From contig CACXIV010000005.1 of NCBI GenBank assembly GCA_902767845.1, positions 1 through 64,000 on the forward strand: a stretch of 64,000 bases of DNA, in the 5' to 3' direction. Made by a program: the position numbers and the translations under genes. Below the pieces are notes generated by a model, which worked only from the letters and a program-made list of their open reading frames with translations, was not told the DNA's origin and searched no databases. The stretch is from an uncultured Ruminococcus sp. (GTDB taxonomy: Bacteria > Bacillota > Clostridia > Oscillospirales > Acutalibacteraceae). Shown piece by piece: positions 7,136 to 15,907 of the stretch (positions within the stretch are counted from its first letter, which is position 1; each line of letters opens with the position of its first letter).

Positions 7136-7240
7136 GGACGCCTCGCGCGCCCTTTTATTTTTCCCGAAAGGATCGTTTGAACAGCTTTTTTTCAATTAAA
7201 TGCTTTAAGAAACCGGGCAGCCCGAAGGGGTTGCCCGGTA
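7136..7240. terminator. Terminators between queT and the YfhO gene
   Basis: Just after queT, an imperfect hairpin in AAGGACGCCTCGCGCGCCC is followed by a T-rich run (plus strand). At 7212-7239 ACCGGGCA/TGCCCGGT with an inner CCC/GGG extension is a strong stem; on the minus strand it is followed by TTTCTT and should end the YfhO transcript. Confidence 0.65.
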
Positions 7241-7264
7241 AACTTTATGATAAACTATATGATA

Positions 7265-10021
7265 TTATTCCTCGTCGACCTCGGGAATATCGAGCACGGC
7301 AGGCTCAGGTATGATCTTCTTTCTGAATACATACGTAAGCAGGCACATTCCGACCAGCAGCATTACGCATATCGTCGAAGCCGCGAAGCCGATCCAAAAG
7401 CCCTTGGGGTAGTAGTAAAGGCTCACGGTGTGCTCTCCCTTGGTGATCGGGAAAGCGAGCATCGCGTTACCGACCGGGGTTATCTCTGTCTTTTCGCCGT
7501 CGACGACCGCCGTCCAGCCGTCCTCATACGGGATCGAGGTGTAGAACAGGCCGTCCTGCTTAACGTCGATCGTGCCGTCCATTGAGCTCGCGGTAAGGTG
7601 GGTGGTGTCCATAACGCTCTGGCTGAGCTTAGCGTAGCCCTGCTCGAACACGTCCTTGTTGAACAGATTGACGAACACCCTCGCCTTTCCGCTGCTGCCT
7701 GCTTTTAGCTCGGCGTAAACGGAGATCTTGTCGCCCTTTTTGAAGTAGCCGATCGGCGAGACGTACGGACGCGACATGCCGTACTTTTTGGGCTGCTCCA
7801 CGTCGTTTTGCATTACCGTTACGTCCTCGCCGTCCTTGATATCGGCGTACATGAGGTAAAGTCCGTCCTCGGGAGCGGTGTAGTTCCACTTTACATGAGG
7901 CTTGAAGCTCGAATCCGAACAGTTAAAGGAATAGTTGCCGTAATCGGTCTTGTTGACCGTGAATTTGCTTGAATCGGCGTGTCCCTGCGACGTTACCTCG
8001 AGCCTTGTGTTAAGCTCCTCCTGAATACCCGTAGCGTAGCGGAAAAACTCGTTTTCCTTCTCAAACGGGTTGTAGGCGCCCTCGTTCTCGTCGGCGTTCC
8101 AGTTTGTCAGCTTGCTGTCGGTAACAAAGCCCATGGGCAGGTAGTGGGTGTTCTGATACAGCTTTTCGTTATCCTTTGCGCAGACCTCCGCCATATCGTA
8201 CGTGTTGTGTATGCTGCCGTCGCGCGCGATCAGATACTTGAGGTTCATAAACATATTGACAAACGGCGAGCTCTCGGCATAGGTGTACCTGTTGCCGCTC
8301 TTCCAGCCCATCATGCCCATGTTCTCATAGAATATCGTGATCTTTTCGTTGGCCATGGAGTTGAACATCGAGAGTCCGTTGTAGTGGTTGAGCGCTCCGT
8401 CGTTGAGCGTCTGGGTGGAGGTCATCTCAGCCCTCCAAAGCTCCGGAGTATTCTCCTCCAAGGCGTCCATATGCTCTATAAGATATGCTGTCTTTTCTCC
8501 GCCTCTGGGGTACTCGTATGTTCCGGTGACGGTGGTGACAACAACGCCGCAGTATGCCGTAACTCCGCTCTGGGCGATCACCACGACCGTGAGCGCGATC
8601 GTCACGACGTTTTTCGGGATCAGGCGCTTGGAGTAAAGAACGACTACGAGCGCCGTAAAAGCGATTATACATCCGAACGCCACGAGCGTGGGAGTTACCC
8701 ATCCGAGGCGCTCGGTGCCAAACATTTTTTCAACACCGGGATCGTCGATCTCCATAACCAGCACGAATACGCTGAGCAGAGCCGCGATCACCGCGCTGAC
8801 GACATTTGTTGAGCTGAGGTATTTATAAGCCTTGAACGCCATAGCTATCATCACAAAGCTGATGAGGAAGGTAAAGCGGTAAGGGATCATGTTTGTGAAG
8901 TGGAAGCCGTGCCAGATGTAGTCGAGCTGACGGATTATGCAGCTGAGGAACATAAAGAGGATCAGGCACACCGCGACGATCTTCTCCCTGACCTTGACCT
9001 TGGGGCAGGTCAGATACAAAAATCCGAAGAACACCGTGACGGCGCCGCACGAAACGTTCGGAATGGCGTCCGCCGCCTTGATCGCGGGACTTGTAAAGTT
9101 CGCGAGGTTGCCCGTTATGCTCTTGAGCGCTTTAAGCACGCCGAGCAGATCGTTGCTGCCGCCTATGTTGATCGCGAAGGTAGACGGGAACGAGCTTCCC
9201 GACGCGTGGGTGTTTTGCAGCGCGAAGAACGCCGGCAGCAGGAAGAACAGGGTTATTCCGATCGAGAGGATCGAGAAAGCGCCCACCTTGGCAATATTTA
9301 CCATGAAATCTGTTATTCCGTGCCAGTGAACAACGCTGTAAGCGATAAAGATCAGCAGCACAAAAATACATACAAAGAATCCTATGTAGTAGTTTGTGAG
9401 CAGGCAAAGCGCAAGCGATATCGTAAAGAGCCTGAATTTGTTTTCGGTAAGCAGCTTTACAAGACCGAGCGCGCAAAGCGGAAAGATACATACGGTATCG
9501 AGCCATATGGTGTTCCAGTAATAGCCGATAAAGAACGCGCAGAACGAAAAGCTCATTCCGAACATGATGATCGAAATATCGTTGCGCTTGTATACGCTCC
9601 TCAAAAACAGCGCGGTAAACGAACCCGCGAGGCCGATCTTGAGGCAAACCGAGAACATCAAAAATTCTCTGAGCCATTCGGGCGGAATGAGTATCGACAG
9701 GAAGTTCACCGGGCTCGCAAGGTAATACGACATCAGCGAGAAATAGTTTACGCCTCCGCCGACAGACCATGTCCAGAACAGCGACTCGCCGTTTTGGAGC
9801 TTGTGCTGCATGTCCGCGAGGAACGGATAATACTGGTGCCAGTTATCGGTAACAAGGATCTGCTTGTCGCCGAACGGAGAAACCTCCATCAGACCGTAGG
9901 CGGTGACCATCAGCGCAAACGGGATCAGAAACGCCAGCCAGACGTATATGTTCCGCGCCGCAAACGCTTTGAACCTGTCGCCAAAGCTGCCGCGCGTTTG
10001 TATTGCAGATGCGTCGGACAT
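7265..10021 (-). CDS. YfhO-family polytopic membrane glycosyltransferase
   Basis: A 918-residue membrane protein with about a dozen or more hydrophobic segments in the first 560 residues, a large extracytoplasmic domain, and a final membrane helix near the C terminus. It fits the YfhO family (GT-C fold). After the first helix comes a loop with acidic residues, FGDKQILVTDNWHQYYPF, in the place where GT-C enzymes carry catalytic aspartate. In Bacillus and Listeria, YfhO-type proteins transfer sugars from undecaprenyl-phosphate to lipoteichoic acid on the cell surface. GGAGG supports the ATG at 10021. The divergent neighbours encode the other two parts of such a system (polyprenyl-phosphate glycosyltransferase and flippase). 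The acceptor here is unknown. Confidence 0.85.
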   Translation of the reverse strand: MSDASAIQTRGSFGDRFKAFAARNIYVWLAFLIPFALMVTAYGLMEVSPFGDKQILVTDNWHQYYPFLADMQHKLQNGESLFWTWSVGGGVNYFSLMSYYLASPVNFLSILIPPEWLREFLMFSVCLKIGLAGSFTALFLRSVYKRNDISIIMFGMSFSFCAFFIGYYWNTIWLDTVCIFPLCALGLVKLLTENKFRLFTISLALCLLTNYYIGFFVCIFVLLIFIAYSVVHWHGITDFMVNIAKVGAFSILSIGITLFFLLPAFFALQNTHASGSSFPSTFAINIGGSNDLLGVLKALKSITGNLANFTSPAIKAADAIPNVSCGAVTVFFGFLYLTCPKVKVREKIVAVCLILFMFLSCIIRQLDYIWHGFHFTNMIPYRFTFLISFVMIAMAFKAYKYLSSTNVVSAVIAALLSVFVLVMEIDDPGVEKMFGTERLGWVTPTLVAFGCIIAFTALVVVLYSKRLIPKNVVTIALTVVVIAQSGVTAYCGVVVTTVTGTYEYPRGGEKTAYLIEHMDALEENTPELWRAEMTSTQTLNDGALNHYNGLSMFNSMANEKITIFYENMGMMGWKSGNRYTYAESSPFVNMFMNLKYLIARDGSIHNTYDMAEVCAKDNEKLYQNTHYLPMGFVTDSKLTNWNADENEGAYNPFEKENEFFRYATGIQEELNTRLEVTSQGHADSSKFTVNKTDYGNYSFNCSDSSFKPHVKWNYTAPEDGLYLMYADIKDGEDVTVMQNDVEQPKKYGMSRPYVSPIGYFKKGDKISVYAELKAGSSGKARVFVNLFNKDVFEQGYAKLSQSVMDTTHLTASSMDGTIDVKQDGLFYTSIPYEDGWTAVVDGEKTEITPVGNAMLAFPITKGEHTVSLYYYPKGFWIGFAASTICVMLLVGMCLLTYVFRKKIIPEPAVLDIPEVDEE

Positions 10022-10078
10022 TAATATATACCTCCGAAATAGAAAATAATGAAACGCGAAAAGCGTCTTAACCATTTT

Positions 10079-10107
10079 ATTTTACCACGTTTTTTAGTTT
10101 TGGTAAA
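10079..10107 (-). promoter_or_regulatory. Possible promoter of the YfhO gene
   Basis: Minus strand TTTACC (10102-10107), 17-bp spacer, TAAAAT (10079-10084). Both boxes are imperfect. Confidence 0.45.
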
Positions 10108-10146
10108 TATAAATTAATAAAACTTTATAAAAAATTTTAAAAGAAA

Positions 10147-10175
10147 TAGACTTTTACCCTCATCTTTGTTATAAT
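10147..10175 (+). promoter_or_regulatory. Promoter of the GT2-GtrA operon
   Basis: TAGACT (10147-10152), 17-bp spacer, perfect TATAAT (10170-10175). The short leader contains GGCAAA-AA-TTTGCC. Confidence 0.65.
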
Positions 10176-10218
10176 GAAAGGTAGTTTGGCAAAAATTTGC
10201 CCTTTAAGGAGTAAAAAT

Positions 10219-11187
10219 ATGAAAACCATAGATTTGGTAGTGCCCTGCTATAACGAGGAAGAGGGTCTTGAACATTTTGTCCTCGAGACAAACAAGGTCA
10301 TAGACACCATCCCCGACTACAGCTTTAGGTACATTTTAGTAAACGACGGCAGCCGCGACAAAACCTATCTCGTGATGAAGCAGCTCGCCGCCCGGTTCTC
10401 AAACATCAAATACATCTCATTTTCCCGAAACTTCGGCAAGGAGGCGGCGATGTACGCCGGTCTGAAGCACGCCGACGCGGATTACGTGGTCGTTATGGAC
10501 GCCGACCTTCAGCATCCTCCGGCGGTATTCCCCCAGATGATCGAGGCTATGGAGCAGGGCTATGACTGCTGCGCGACAAAGCGCGACGAGCGCGAGGGCG
10601 AAAGCTTTTTCAGAGGCGCTTTCTCAAAGCTTTTTTTCAAGCTTTCAAACAAGCTCACCGACGTAAAAAATCCTTACGGCGCTATGGATTACCGCATGAT
10701 GACGCGGCAGATGGTCAGCTCTATCCTTGAGCTCGGCGAGGTACAGAGGTTTTCAAAGGGAATATTCTCATGGGTGGGCTTCAATACAAAGTGGATCACC
10801 TTCAAGACGGTGGACAGGCAGCTCGGCACAACGTCGTGGAAGTTCTCTTCCCTGTTCAAATACGCGATCGACGGTATCACCTGCTTCTCGGTGACTCCGC
10901 TAAGGTTTATCGCGGTAATGGGCGCGGTGATCTTTATGATCTCCCTCATCTACATCATCGTGACGCTCATCCAAACGCTGTTCTTCGGCATCATCACGCC
11001 GGGTTATGTAACTACCATGTGCGCCATCCTGTTTTTGGGAGGACTGACCGAAATGTCGATCGGCATACTCGGCGAGTACATTGGCAGGATCTATATGGAA
11101 ACAAAGGACAGACCGATATATATCACAAAATTCTCCAACTTTGAGGAGGAAAACAACGAGGAGGCAGACGCGGAGCTGTATGAATAA
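10219..11187 (+). CDS. GT2 polyprenyl-phosphate glycosyltransferase (CsbB/GtrB-like)
   Basis: A 322-residue enzyme with a cytoplasmic GT2 domain and two C-terminal membrane helices (starting at about FIAVMGAVIFMISLIYI and TTMCAILFLGG). The nucleotide-sugar site is marked by LVVPCYNEEEGL, and VMDADLQHPP carries the metal-binding acidic motif. This class puts a sugar from a nucleotide donor onto undecaprenyl phosphate on the inner membrane face. The ATG at 10219 is preferred because AAGGAG lies 5 bases upstream and the family starts here. The next gene, a GtrA-type flippase, overlaps it by 8 bases. With YfhO across the divergent promoter region this makes a complete surface glycosylation set. 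Confidence 0.92.
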   Translation: MKTIDLVVPCYNEEEGLEHFVLETNKVIDTIPDYSFRYILVNDGSRDKTYLVMKQLAARFSNIKYISFSRNFGKEAAMYAGLKHADADYVVVMDADLQHPPAVFPQMIEAMEQGYDCCATKRDEREGESFFRGAFSKLFFKLSNKLTDVKNPYGAMDYRMMTRQMVSSILELGEVQRFSKGIFSWVGFNTKWITFKTVDRQLGTTSWKFSSLFKYAIDGITCFSVTPLRFIAVMGAVIFMISLIYIIVTLIQTLFFGIITPGYVTTMCAILFLGGLTEMSIGILGEYIGRIYMETKDRPIYITKFSNFEEENNEEADAELYE

Positions 11188-11689
11188 TTCGGATAACAAA
11201 AAAGAAAGCGGCAAGGTTACGGGCTTTCTCAAAAAATTTTTTGATATAAAGTTTTGGAAGTTTATTTTGGTCGGCATACTTAACACCCTTGTCGGAGAGG
11301 GCGTCGTCCTGCTTTTGACAAACCCCGTGGGATGGAAGCAGTATTCGTGGGGTCCCGGAGCGGCGGCGTTCGCCGGAATTGTGGTGGGAAGTATCGTCAG
11401 CTTCTTCCTGAACAAATATTTCACCTTCAAAAGCACGGAAAAGGGCTGGAAGCCTGTGCTCAGATTCACGATCAATATCGTGGCCTGCATGCTCGTAAGG
11501 GTCGTTGTCGCTACCGTGGTAAGCGAGGTCTCAAAGGCAGCGGGCTGGGCGATGTTCGGCATGGACGTAAACACCTTCGCCGGCAACCTGAGCTGGGCGG
11601 TCGGAGCGGTCGTGTTCGTGGCGTGCAACTACGTCGGACAGCGCTTCTTCGCGTTCAGGGAAAAGAAAGAATCCGACGCGAAAAAATAA
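11180..11689 (+). CDS. GtrA-family lipid-linked sugar flippase
   Basis: A 169-residue protein with four membrane segments, the standard GtrA/GtcA layout: FWKFILVGILNTLVG as the first helix, then VGSIVSFFLNKYFTF, whose NKYFTF is a family signature, two further helices and a basic tail RFFAFREKK. The family is thought to move polyprenyl-phosphate-linked sugars to the outer face of the membrane. It overlaps the GT2 gene by 8 bases and GGAG lies inside that gene, so the two are coupled. The ATG at 11180 was chosen because upstream in-frame codons lie deep in the GT2 gene. Confidence 0.88.
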   Translation: MNNSDNKKESGKVTGFLKKFFDIKFWKFILVGILNTLVGEGVVLLLTNPVGWKQYSWGPGAAAFAGIVVGSIVSFFLNKYFTFKSTEKGWKPVLRFTINIVACMLVRVVVATVVSEVSKAAGWAMFGMDVNTFAGNLSWAVGAVVFVACNYVGQRFFAFREKKESDAKK

Positions 11690-11710
11690 TCGGAATAAAC
11701 ACAAAACACA

Positions 11711-11737
11711 ACCGCCGGCATTACGCCGGCGGTTTTT
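11711..11737 (+). terminator. Terminator between gtrA-like gene and serS
   Basis: ACCGCCGGC-loop-GCCGGCGGT followed by TTTTT on the plus strand. It lies between two convergent genes and could act in both directions. Confidence 0.85.
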
Positions 11738-11768
11738 GTACATTTTATAAGTTTTGTTTATAATCGTT

Positions 11769-13049
11769 TCAGTCGATTATCTCCTTGCCGCCCATGTACG
11801 GTCTGAGGGCAACCGGGATATTGACGGTGCCGTCGGCGTTGAGATTGTTCTCGAGGAACGCGATAAGCATTCTCGGCGGAGCGACGACGGTGTTGTTAAG
11901 GGTGTGGGCAAAGTATTTCTTGCCGCCCTCTCCCGATACTCTGATTTTCAGACGGCGAGCCTGAGCGTCGCCGAGGTTGGAGCAGGAACCGACCTCAAAG
12001 TATTTCTTCTGACGGGGCGACCACGCCTCTACGTCGAGAGAACGAACCTTTAGATCCGCGAGGTCTCCCGAGCAGCATTCGAGCGTGCGCACGGGGATAT
12101 CGAGCGAACGGAAAAGATCGACTGTGTTCTGCCAGAGCTTGTCGAACCACATCTTGCTGTCCTCGGGCTTGCAGACAACGATCATCTCCTGCTTTTCAAA
12201 CTGATGGATACGGTATACTCCGCGCTCCTCGATACCGTGGGCGCCCTTTTCTTTTCTGAAACAGGGCGAGTAGCTTGTGAGCGTATAAGGAAGGGTATCC
12301 TCCTTGTTGATCGTGTCGATGAACTTGCCGATCATGGAGTGTTCGCTTGTGCCGATAAGGTAAAGATCCTCTCCCTCGATCTTGTACATCATGGAGTCCA
12401 TCTCGGCAAAGCTCATTACGCCTGTTACAACGTTGCTCCTTATCATAAACGGCGGTACGCAGTAGGTGAATCCGCGGTCGATCATAAAGTCGCGCGCGTA
12501 GGCGATCACCGCGCTGTGGAGTCTGGCGATATCGCCCATAAGGTAGTAGAAGCCGTTGCCGGCGACCTTGCGAGCGGAATCGAGGTCAATGCCGTTGAGC
12601 TTTTCCATTATATCCGTGTGGTAGGGCACCTCAAATTCTGGCACAACGGGCTCGCCGAAGCGCTCGATCTCAACATTCTGGGTATCGTCCTTTCCGATCG
12701 GCACCTCGGGATCGATGATCTGCGGAATCTGCATCATGATCTCCGTGACCTTGGCGCTCAGCTCAGCCTCCTGAGCCTCAAGCTCCGCAAGCTGCTGAGC
12801 CTGCTTTGTTACCTCTTCCTTGAGAGCCATTCCCTCCTCGCGCTTGCCCTGAGCCATAAGCGCGCCGATCTGCTTTGATATCTTGTTGCGGTTTGAGCGG
12901 AGGTCGTCTGCCTGCTGCTTTACCTGACGGCTTTTTTGATCGAGCCCGATCACCTCGTCAACGAGGGCGAGCTTATGATCCTGAAACTTTTTCTTTATAT
13001 TTTCCTTTACCGCGTCGGGGTTTTCTCTTAAAAATTTGATATCGATCAT
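11769..13049 (-). CDS. serS: Seryl-tRNA synthetase
   Basis: A 426-residue class II aminoacyl-tRNA synthetase that charges tRNA-Ser. The N-terminal 110 residues form the antiparallel coiled-coil arm that grips the tRNA variable arm. Motif 2 is FRKEKGAHGIEERGVYRIHQF, here quoted in part as FRKEKGAHG and RIHQFEK. EVGSCSNLGDAQARRLKI and the final PPRMLIAFLENN give the active-site serine pocket and motif 3. Length is normal. It follows parB by 12 bases on the same strand, with AAAGGAGC as ribosome binding site, so it is probably the last gene of the noc-parA-parB transcript. No T-box leader is present. Confidence 0.96.
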   Translation of the reverse strand: MIDIKFLRENPDAVKENIKKKFQDHKLALVDEVIGLDQKSRQVKQQADDLRSNRNKISKQIGALMAQGKREEGMALKEEVTKQAQQLAELEAQEAELSAKVTEIMMQIPQIIDPEVPIGKDDTQNVEIERFGEPVVPEFEVPYHTDIMEKLNGIDLDSARKVAGNGFYYLMGDIARLHSAVIAYARDFMIDRGFTYCVPPFMIRSNVVTGVMSFAEMDSMMYKIEGEDLYLIGTSEHSMIGKFIDTINKEDTLPYTLTSYSPCFRKEKGAHGIEERGVYRIHQFEKQEMIVVCKPEDSKMWFDKLWQNTVDLFRSLDIPVRTLECCSGDLADLKVRSLDVEAWSPRQKKYFEVGSCSNLGDAQARRLKIRVSGEGGKKYFAHTLNNTVVAPPRMLIAFLENNLNADGTVNIPVALRPYMGGKEIID

Positions 13050-13061
13050 TTTTCTGCTCCT

Positions 13062-13910
13062 TTATTTTAACTTGTTTGAAAGCTCGGTAAGCTCCTCGTC
13101 CGAGTAAAACTCGATTTGAAGGACTCCTCCCTGCTTGCCTTTGTTCTTTGTAATGCTGATTTTTCTGCCAAGACTCTCGTTGAGCGCGAGCTCGACCATG
13201 CTGTAGAAGGACGGTTTCTTTTCCGTTTCGGGTTTCTTTTTCTCCTTCGGAGTTTTTTTGCACAGCTTTTCGGTCTGGCGAACGGACAGAGCCTTGCTCA
13301 CGATCAGGTCGGCGAGCTCTGTCATCTGTTCCTCGCTTTCAAGCGTAAGCAGCGCCCTTGCGTGACCTGCCGATATCTTTCCGTCCTTTAAGTATTCCTT
13401 TACGCTGTCGGGAAGATTTAAGAGCCTTAACGCGTTCGCTACCGCGGGACGTGATTTTCCCACCGAGCGCGCTATCTCCTCCTGCGTCATCGAGTGCTCC
13501 TCCATGAGCACGTTGTAACCCTCCGCCTCTTCAAGCGGCGTAAGATCCTCTCTTTGGAGGTTCTCTATCAGCGCGAGCTCCATTGTCTGGATCTCATCAA
13601 GCTCGCGGATTATTACGGGGATCTCAGTCAGTCCCGCCATCCGGCAGGCGCGGTATCTTCTTTCTCCGGCGACGATCTCATATCCGCCGAGAGTCAGAGG
13701 CCTTACAAGAAGCGGCTGCAGGAGCCCGTGCTGGGAAATGCTTTCCGCAAGCTCAGCCAGCGCCTTTTCGTCAAATTCCTTTCGCGGCTGGGATCGGTTT
13801 GGCTCGATCTCCGAAATATTCAGAGTAACGCCTCCGCTTTTGTCTTCGTTGTCGTTTTCAATAAAAATGGCGTTCAGACCCTTGCCCAAGCCGCCGAGTT
13901 TTTTTGCCAT
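13062..13910 (-). CDS. parB: Chromosome partitioning protein ParB (Spo0J-like)
   Basis: A 282-residue ParB, a CTP-dependent DNA clamp that loads at parS sites and spreads to organise the origin. It opens with the conserved KKLGGLGKGLNAIF tail, then the ParB/Srx CTPase domain with GERRYRACR, an HTH with the pattern TQEEIARSVGKSRPAVANALRLL, and a C-terminal dimerisation region. The start at 13910 is the family start and overlaps the parA stop codon by one base (TGATG); longer in-frame extensions upstream lie entirely inside parA. Two consensus parS sites occur nearby (14780 and 17001). Confidence 0.95.
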   Translation of the reverse strand: MAKKLGGLGKGLNAIFIENDNEDKSGGVTLNISEIEPNRSQPRKEFDEKALAELAESISQHGLLQPLLVRPLTLGGYEIVAGERRYRACRMAGLTEIPVIIRELDEIQTMELALIENLQREDLTPLEEAEGYNVLMEEHSMTQEEIARSVGKSRPAVANALRLLNLPDSVKEYLKDGKISAGHARALLTLESEEQMTELADLIVSKALSVRQTEKLCKKTPKEKKKPETEKKPSFYSMVELALNESLGRKISITKNKGKQGGVLQIEFYSDEELTELSNKLK

Positions 13911-14677
13911 CAGCGTTTCTCCTTTGCTATTATTTCCTTGGCGAGCTCGGTATACGCCAGGCTGCCCTTGCAGTTTTTGTCGTAGTATATGACCGGCATG
14001 CCGAAGCTCGGAGCCTCGGAGAGCCTTACTCCCCTGGTGATCACCGTCGCGAACACCTTGCCCGGGAAGAATTTTTTGACCTCCTCGACCACCTGCTGAG
14101 TCAGGTTGAGTCTGCCGTCGTACATCGTCAGCAGCACTCCCTCGAGCTCGATCGAGTTGTTGTACTGCCTTTTTATCCTCCTGACCGTGCTCATGAGCTG
14201 CGACAATCCCTCGAGCGCGTAATATTCGCACTGGATCGGCACGATAAACGAGTCCGCGAGGGTGAGCGCGTTCGCCGTGATCAGACCGAGCGACGGCGGA
14301 CAGTCGATTATGATATAATCATAATACTGTTTGATCGGCAGGATAGAATTTTTAAGCAGAGCCTCGCGGTGGTGCTTTTCCGCTATCTCAAGCTCGGCAG
14401 CGGCGAGGTTGATGCTTGAAGGAAGGATGTGCAGGTTCTGATACGGGGTGGTCAGCACACATTCCTCAGCCTTTGCTCCGTCAACAAGTATGTTGTAGGT
14501 CGAGAGCTTTACCTTGCTTTTGTCGATCGCCACTCCGCTCGTAGCGTTTCCCTGGGGATCGGCGTCGACAAGAAGCACCCTTTTTCCTGCCGCACCCAAG
14601 CAGGCGGCAAGATTAACGGCGGTCGTGGTCTTTCCCACACCGCCCTTTTGGTTTGATATTGCTATTATTTTTGCCAC
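13910..14677 (-). CDS. parA: Chromosome partitioning ATPase ParA (Soj-like)
   Basis: A 255-residue deviant Walker A ATPase of the Soj/MinD group. The deviant Walker motif is KGGVGKTT with the second lysine, followed by LVDADPQGNAT (switch I) and IIIDCPPSLG (Walker B). With ParB it positions and segregates origins and influences DnaA. I prefer the GTG at 14677: the protein then starts MAKIIAISNQKGG like its relatives and AAGGA sits about 10 bases upstream, whereas the TTG three codons earlier would lie almost on top of that site. Followed at once by parB. Confidence 0.95.
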   Translation of the reverse strand: MAKIIAISNQKGGVGKTTTAVNLAACLGAAGKRVLLVDADPQGNATSGVAIDKSKVKLSTYNILVDGAKAEECVLTTPYQNLHILPSSINLAAAELEIAEKHHREALLKNSILPIKQYYDYIIIDCPPSLGLITANALTLADSFIVPIQCEYYALEGLSQLMSTVRRIKRQYNNSIELEGVLLTMYDGRLNLTQQVVEEVKKFFPGKVFATVITRGVRLSEAPSFGMPVIYYDKNCKGSLAYTELAKEIIAKEKR

Positions 14678-14779
14678 AGGTTTCAAATCCTTATTCTTAG
14701 TTTTCTTTATTGATTATACCATATAAGGGTCGGATTTTGAAGAGTATTTTACGATTTTCTTAAAGTTTTTCGTTTTTTG

Positions 14780-14795
14780 TGTTTCACGTGAAACA
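14780..14795. promoter_or_regulatory. parS site
   Basis: TGTTTCACGTGAAACA, an exact match to the bacterial parS consensus, lies between noc and parA. ParB loads here. Confidence 0.95.
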
Positions 14796-14832
14796 AATTT
14801 CCGTAAAACCGCGCCTGTTTTGCCTGCAAACG

Positions 14833-14858
14833 CAAAAAGACGCGCATTTCTGCGCGCC
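14833..14858 (-). terminator. Hairpin with T run downstream of noc
   Basis: Minus strand GGCGCGCA-GAAA-TGCGCGTC followed by TTTTT. It may separate noc from parA transcription, but part of the transcript could read through. A second hairpin TTGGGC-TTTC-GCCCAA is at 14899-14914. Confidence 0.6.
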
Positions 14859-14933
14859 TTTTCGCAAGGGGTTAGATAAGGAAATGGGTATGAGTGGATT
14901 GGGCTTTCGCCCAAAGTGGAAAGTAAGTTAGTT

Positions 14934-15761
14934 TTACGCGGATTTTTCCGCGCGGTTGATCTGCGCCTTGGGAATACGGATTGTGTATTCGATAAAATTT
15001 TCTGTGTCAGTTTTGACAGATTGTGCGTCTATTCCCGACAGCCGCATGGTATCGACCGCTTTGTTGATCGTGTTCAGAAAAATACGTAAGTCTTTTATCA
15101 CCGCTTTGCTTTTTCCCCGGTGTCCCTGAGACCTCGGGTTATTATGTGTGTATATGCCGACAAGCTCCTCGCTGCGGGTGACGTTAAGGTTTTCCGAGAT
15201 TATTTTTGAAAGCGCCTCTCGCCTCTGCTCCTCGTTGTCGATCCTGAGCAGGGCTCTGGCGTGGCGCTCGGTAAGTCCGGCTTTCTCTATCCACTCCTGT
15301 TCCTCGGGGCTCAGCTTTAACAGCCTGAGCTTGTTGGCTATGGTGGACTGAGTTTTGCCAAGCTTTGCCGCCGCCTGCTCCTGGGTAAGTCCGTATCGCC
15401 TTATCAGCCTTGAAATCCCCCGAGCCTCCTCGAACATTCCGAGGTCGGCTCGTTGGAGATTTTCAAGAAGAGCATATACGGCAGATTCCTTGTCTGAGCA
15501 TTTGACTATAATGCACGGAACACGCTTCATCCCCGCCAATATCGCTGCGCGCAGTCGTCTTTCTCCGGCTATGAGTTCAAACTCAGTCGGGCTCGCCTTT
15601 CTGACCGTAAGCGGCTGCAATATCCCGTTCTCCGAGATCGAGCGCGACAGAGCGGAAAGCTCGTCCTCGTTGAACTGCTTGCGGGGTTGGGCTCTGTTCG
15701 GTCGAATCTTTATTATCGGTATTTCGGATATCGTATTTTCGCTTTTTACCAAAAAATTCAA
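14934..15761 (-). CDS. noc: Nucleoid occlusion protein Noc (ParB paralogue)
   Basis: A 275-residue ParB-family protein. It shares the CTPase motif GERRLRAA and the segment ALLENLQRADL with ParB, and has an HTH LTQEQAAAKLGKTQSTIANKLRLL. In Bacillus the paralogue next to rsmG is Noc, which binds its own sites, attaches to the membrane through an N-terminal amphipathic helix and blocks division over the nucleoid. Position between rsmG and parA supports Noc. The start is a TTG at 15761: AAGGGTG is 7 bases upstream and an in-frame stop lies three codons earlier. The N terminus (FLVKSENTIS) is short and not clearly amphipathic, so membrane binding is uncertain. Confidence 0.85.
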   Translation of the reverse strand: MNFLVKSENTISEIPIIKIRPNRAQPRKQFNEDELSALSRSISENGILQPLTVRKASPTEFELIAGERRLRAAILAGMKRVPCIIVKCSDKESAVYALLENLQRADLGMFEEARGISRLIRRYGLTQEQAAAKLGKTQSTIANKLRLLKLSPEEQEWIEKAGLTERHARALLRIDNEEQRREALSKIISENLNVTRSEELVGIYTHNNPRSQGHRGKSKAVIKDLRIFLNTINKAVDTMRLSGIDAQSVKTDTENFIEYTIRIPKAQINRAEKSA

Positions 15762-15907
15762 ACCGCATCACCCTTGTCAGCATCAGGGGTTGTCCCTGTG
15801 CTATTATAATATCACATCGGGTGTGCGGTTTCTGTCATTTTCTGTGTTAAATTTTTAGAATGTTTTGGTTCTTTGAAGTGCAAAACGGCGCAATCTGTCG
15901 AAGCGGT

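Noticed and set aside
8900..10024. A 374-codon open frame antisense to the YfhO gene
   Set aside because: The composition is charged and low in hydrophobic residues (many Arg, Glu, His), typical of a frame opposite a membrane protein; no start signal.
13911..14231. N-terminal extension of ParB into parA
   Set aside because: It would add 107 residues of Arg/Gln-rich sequence translated out of frame from parA; the family start at 13910 has coupling overlap.
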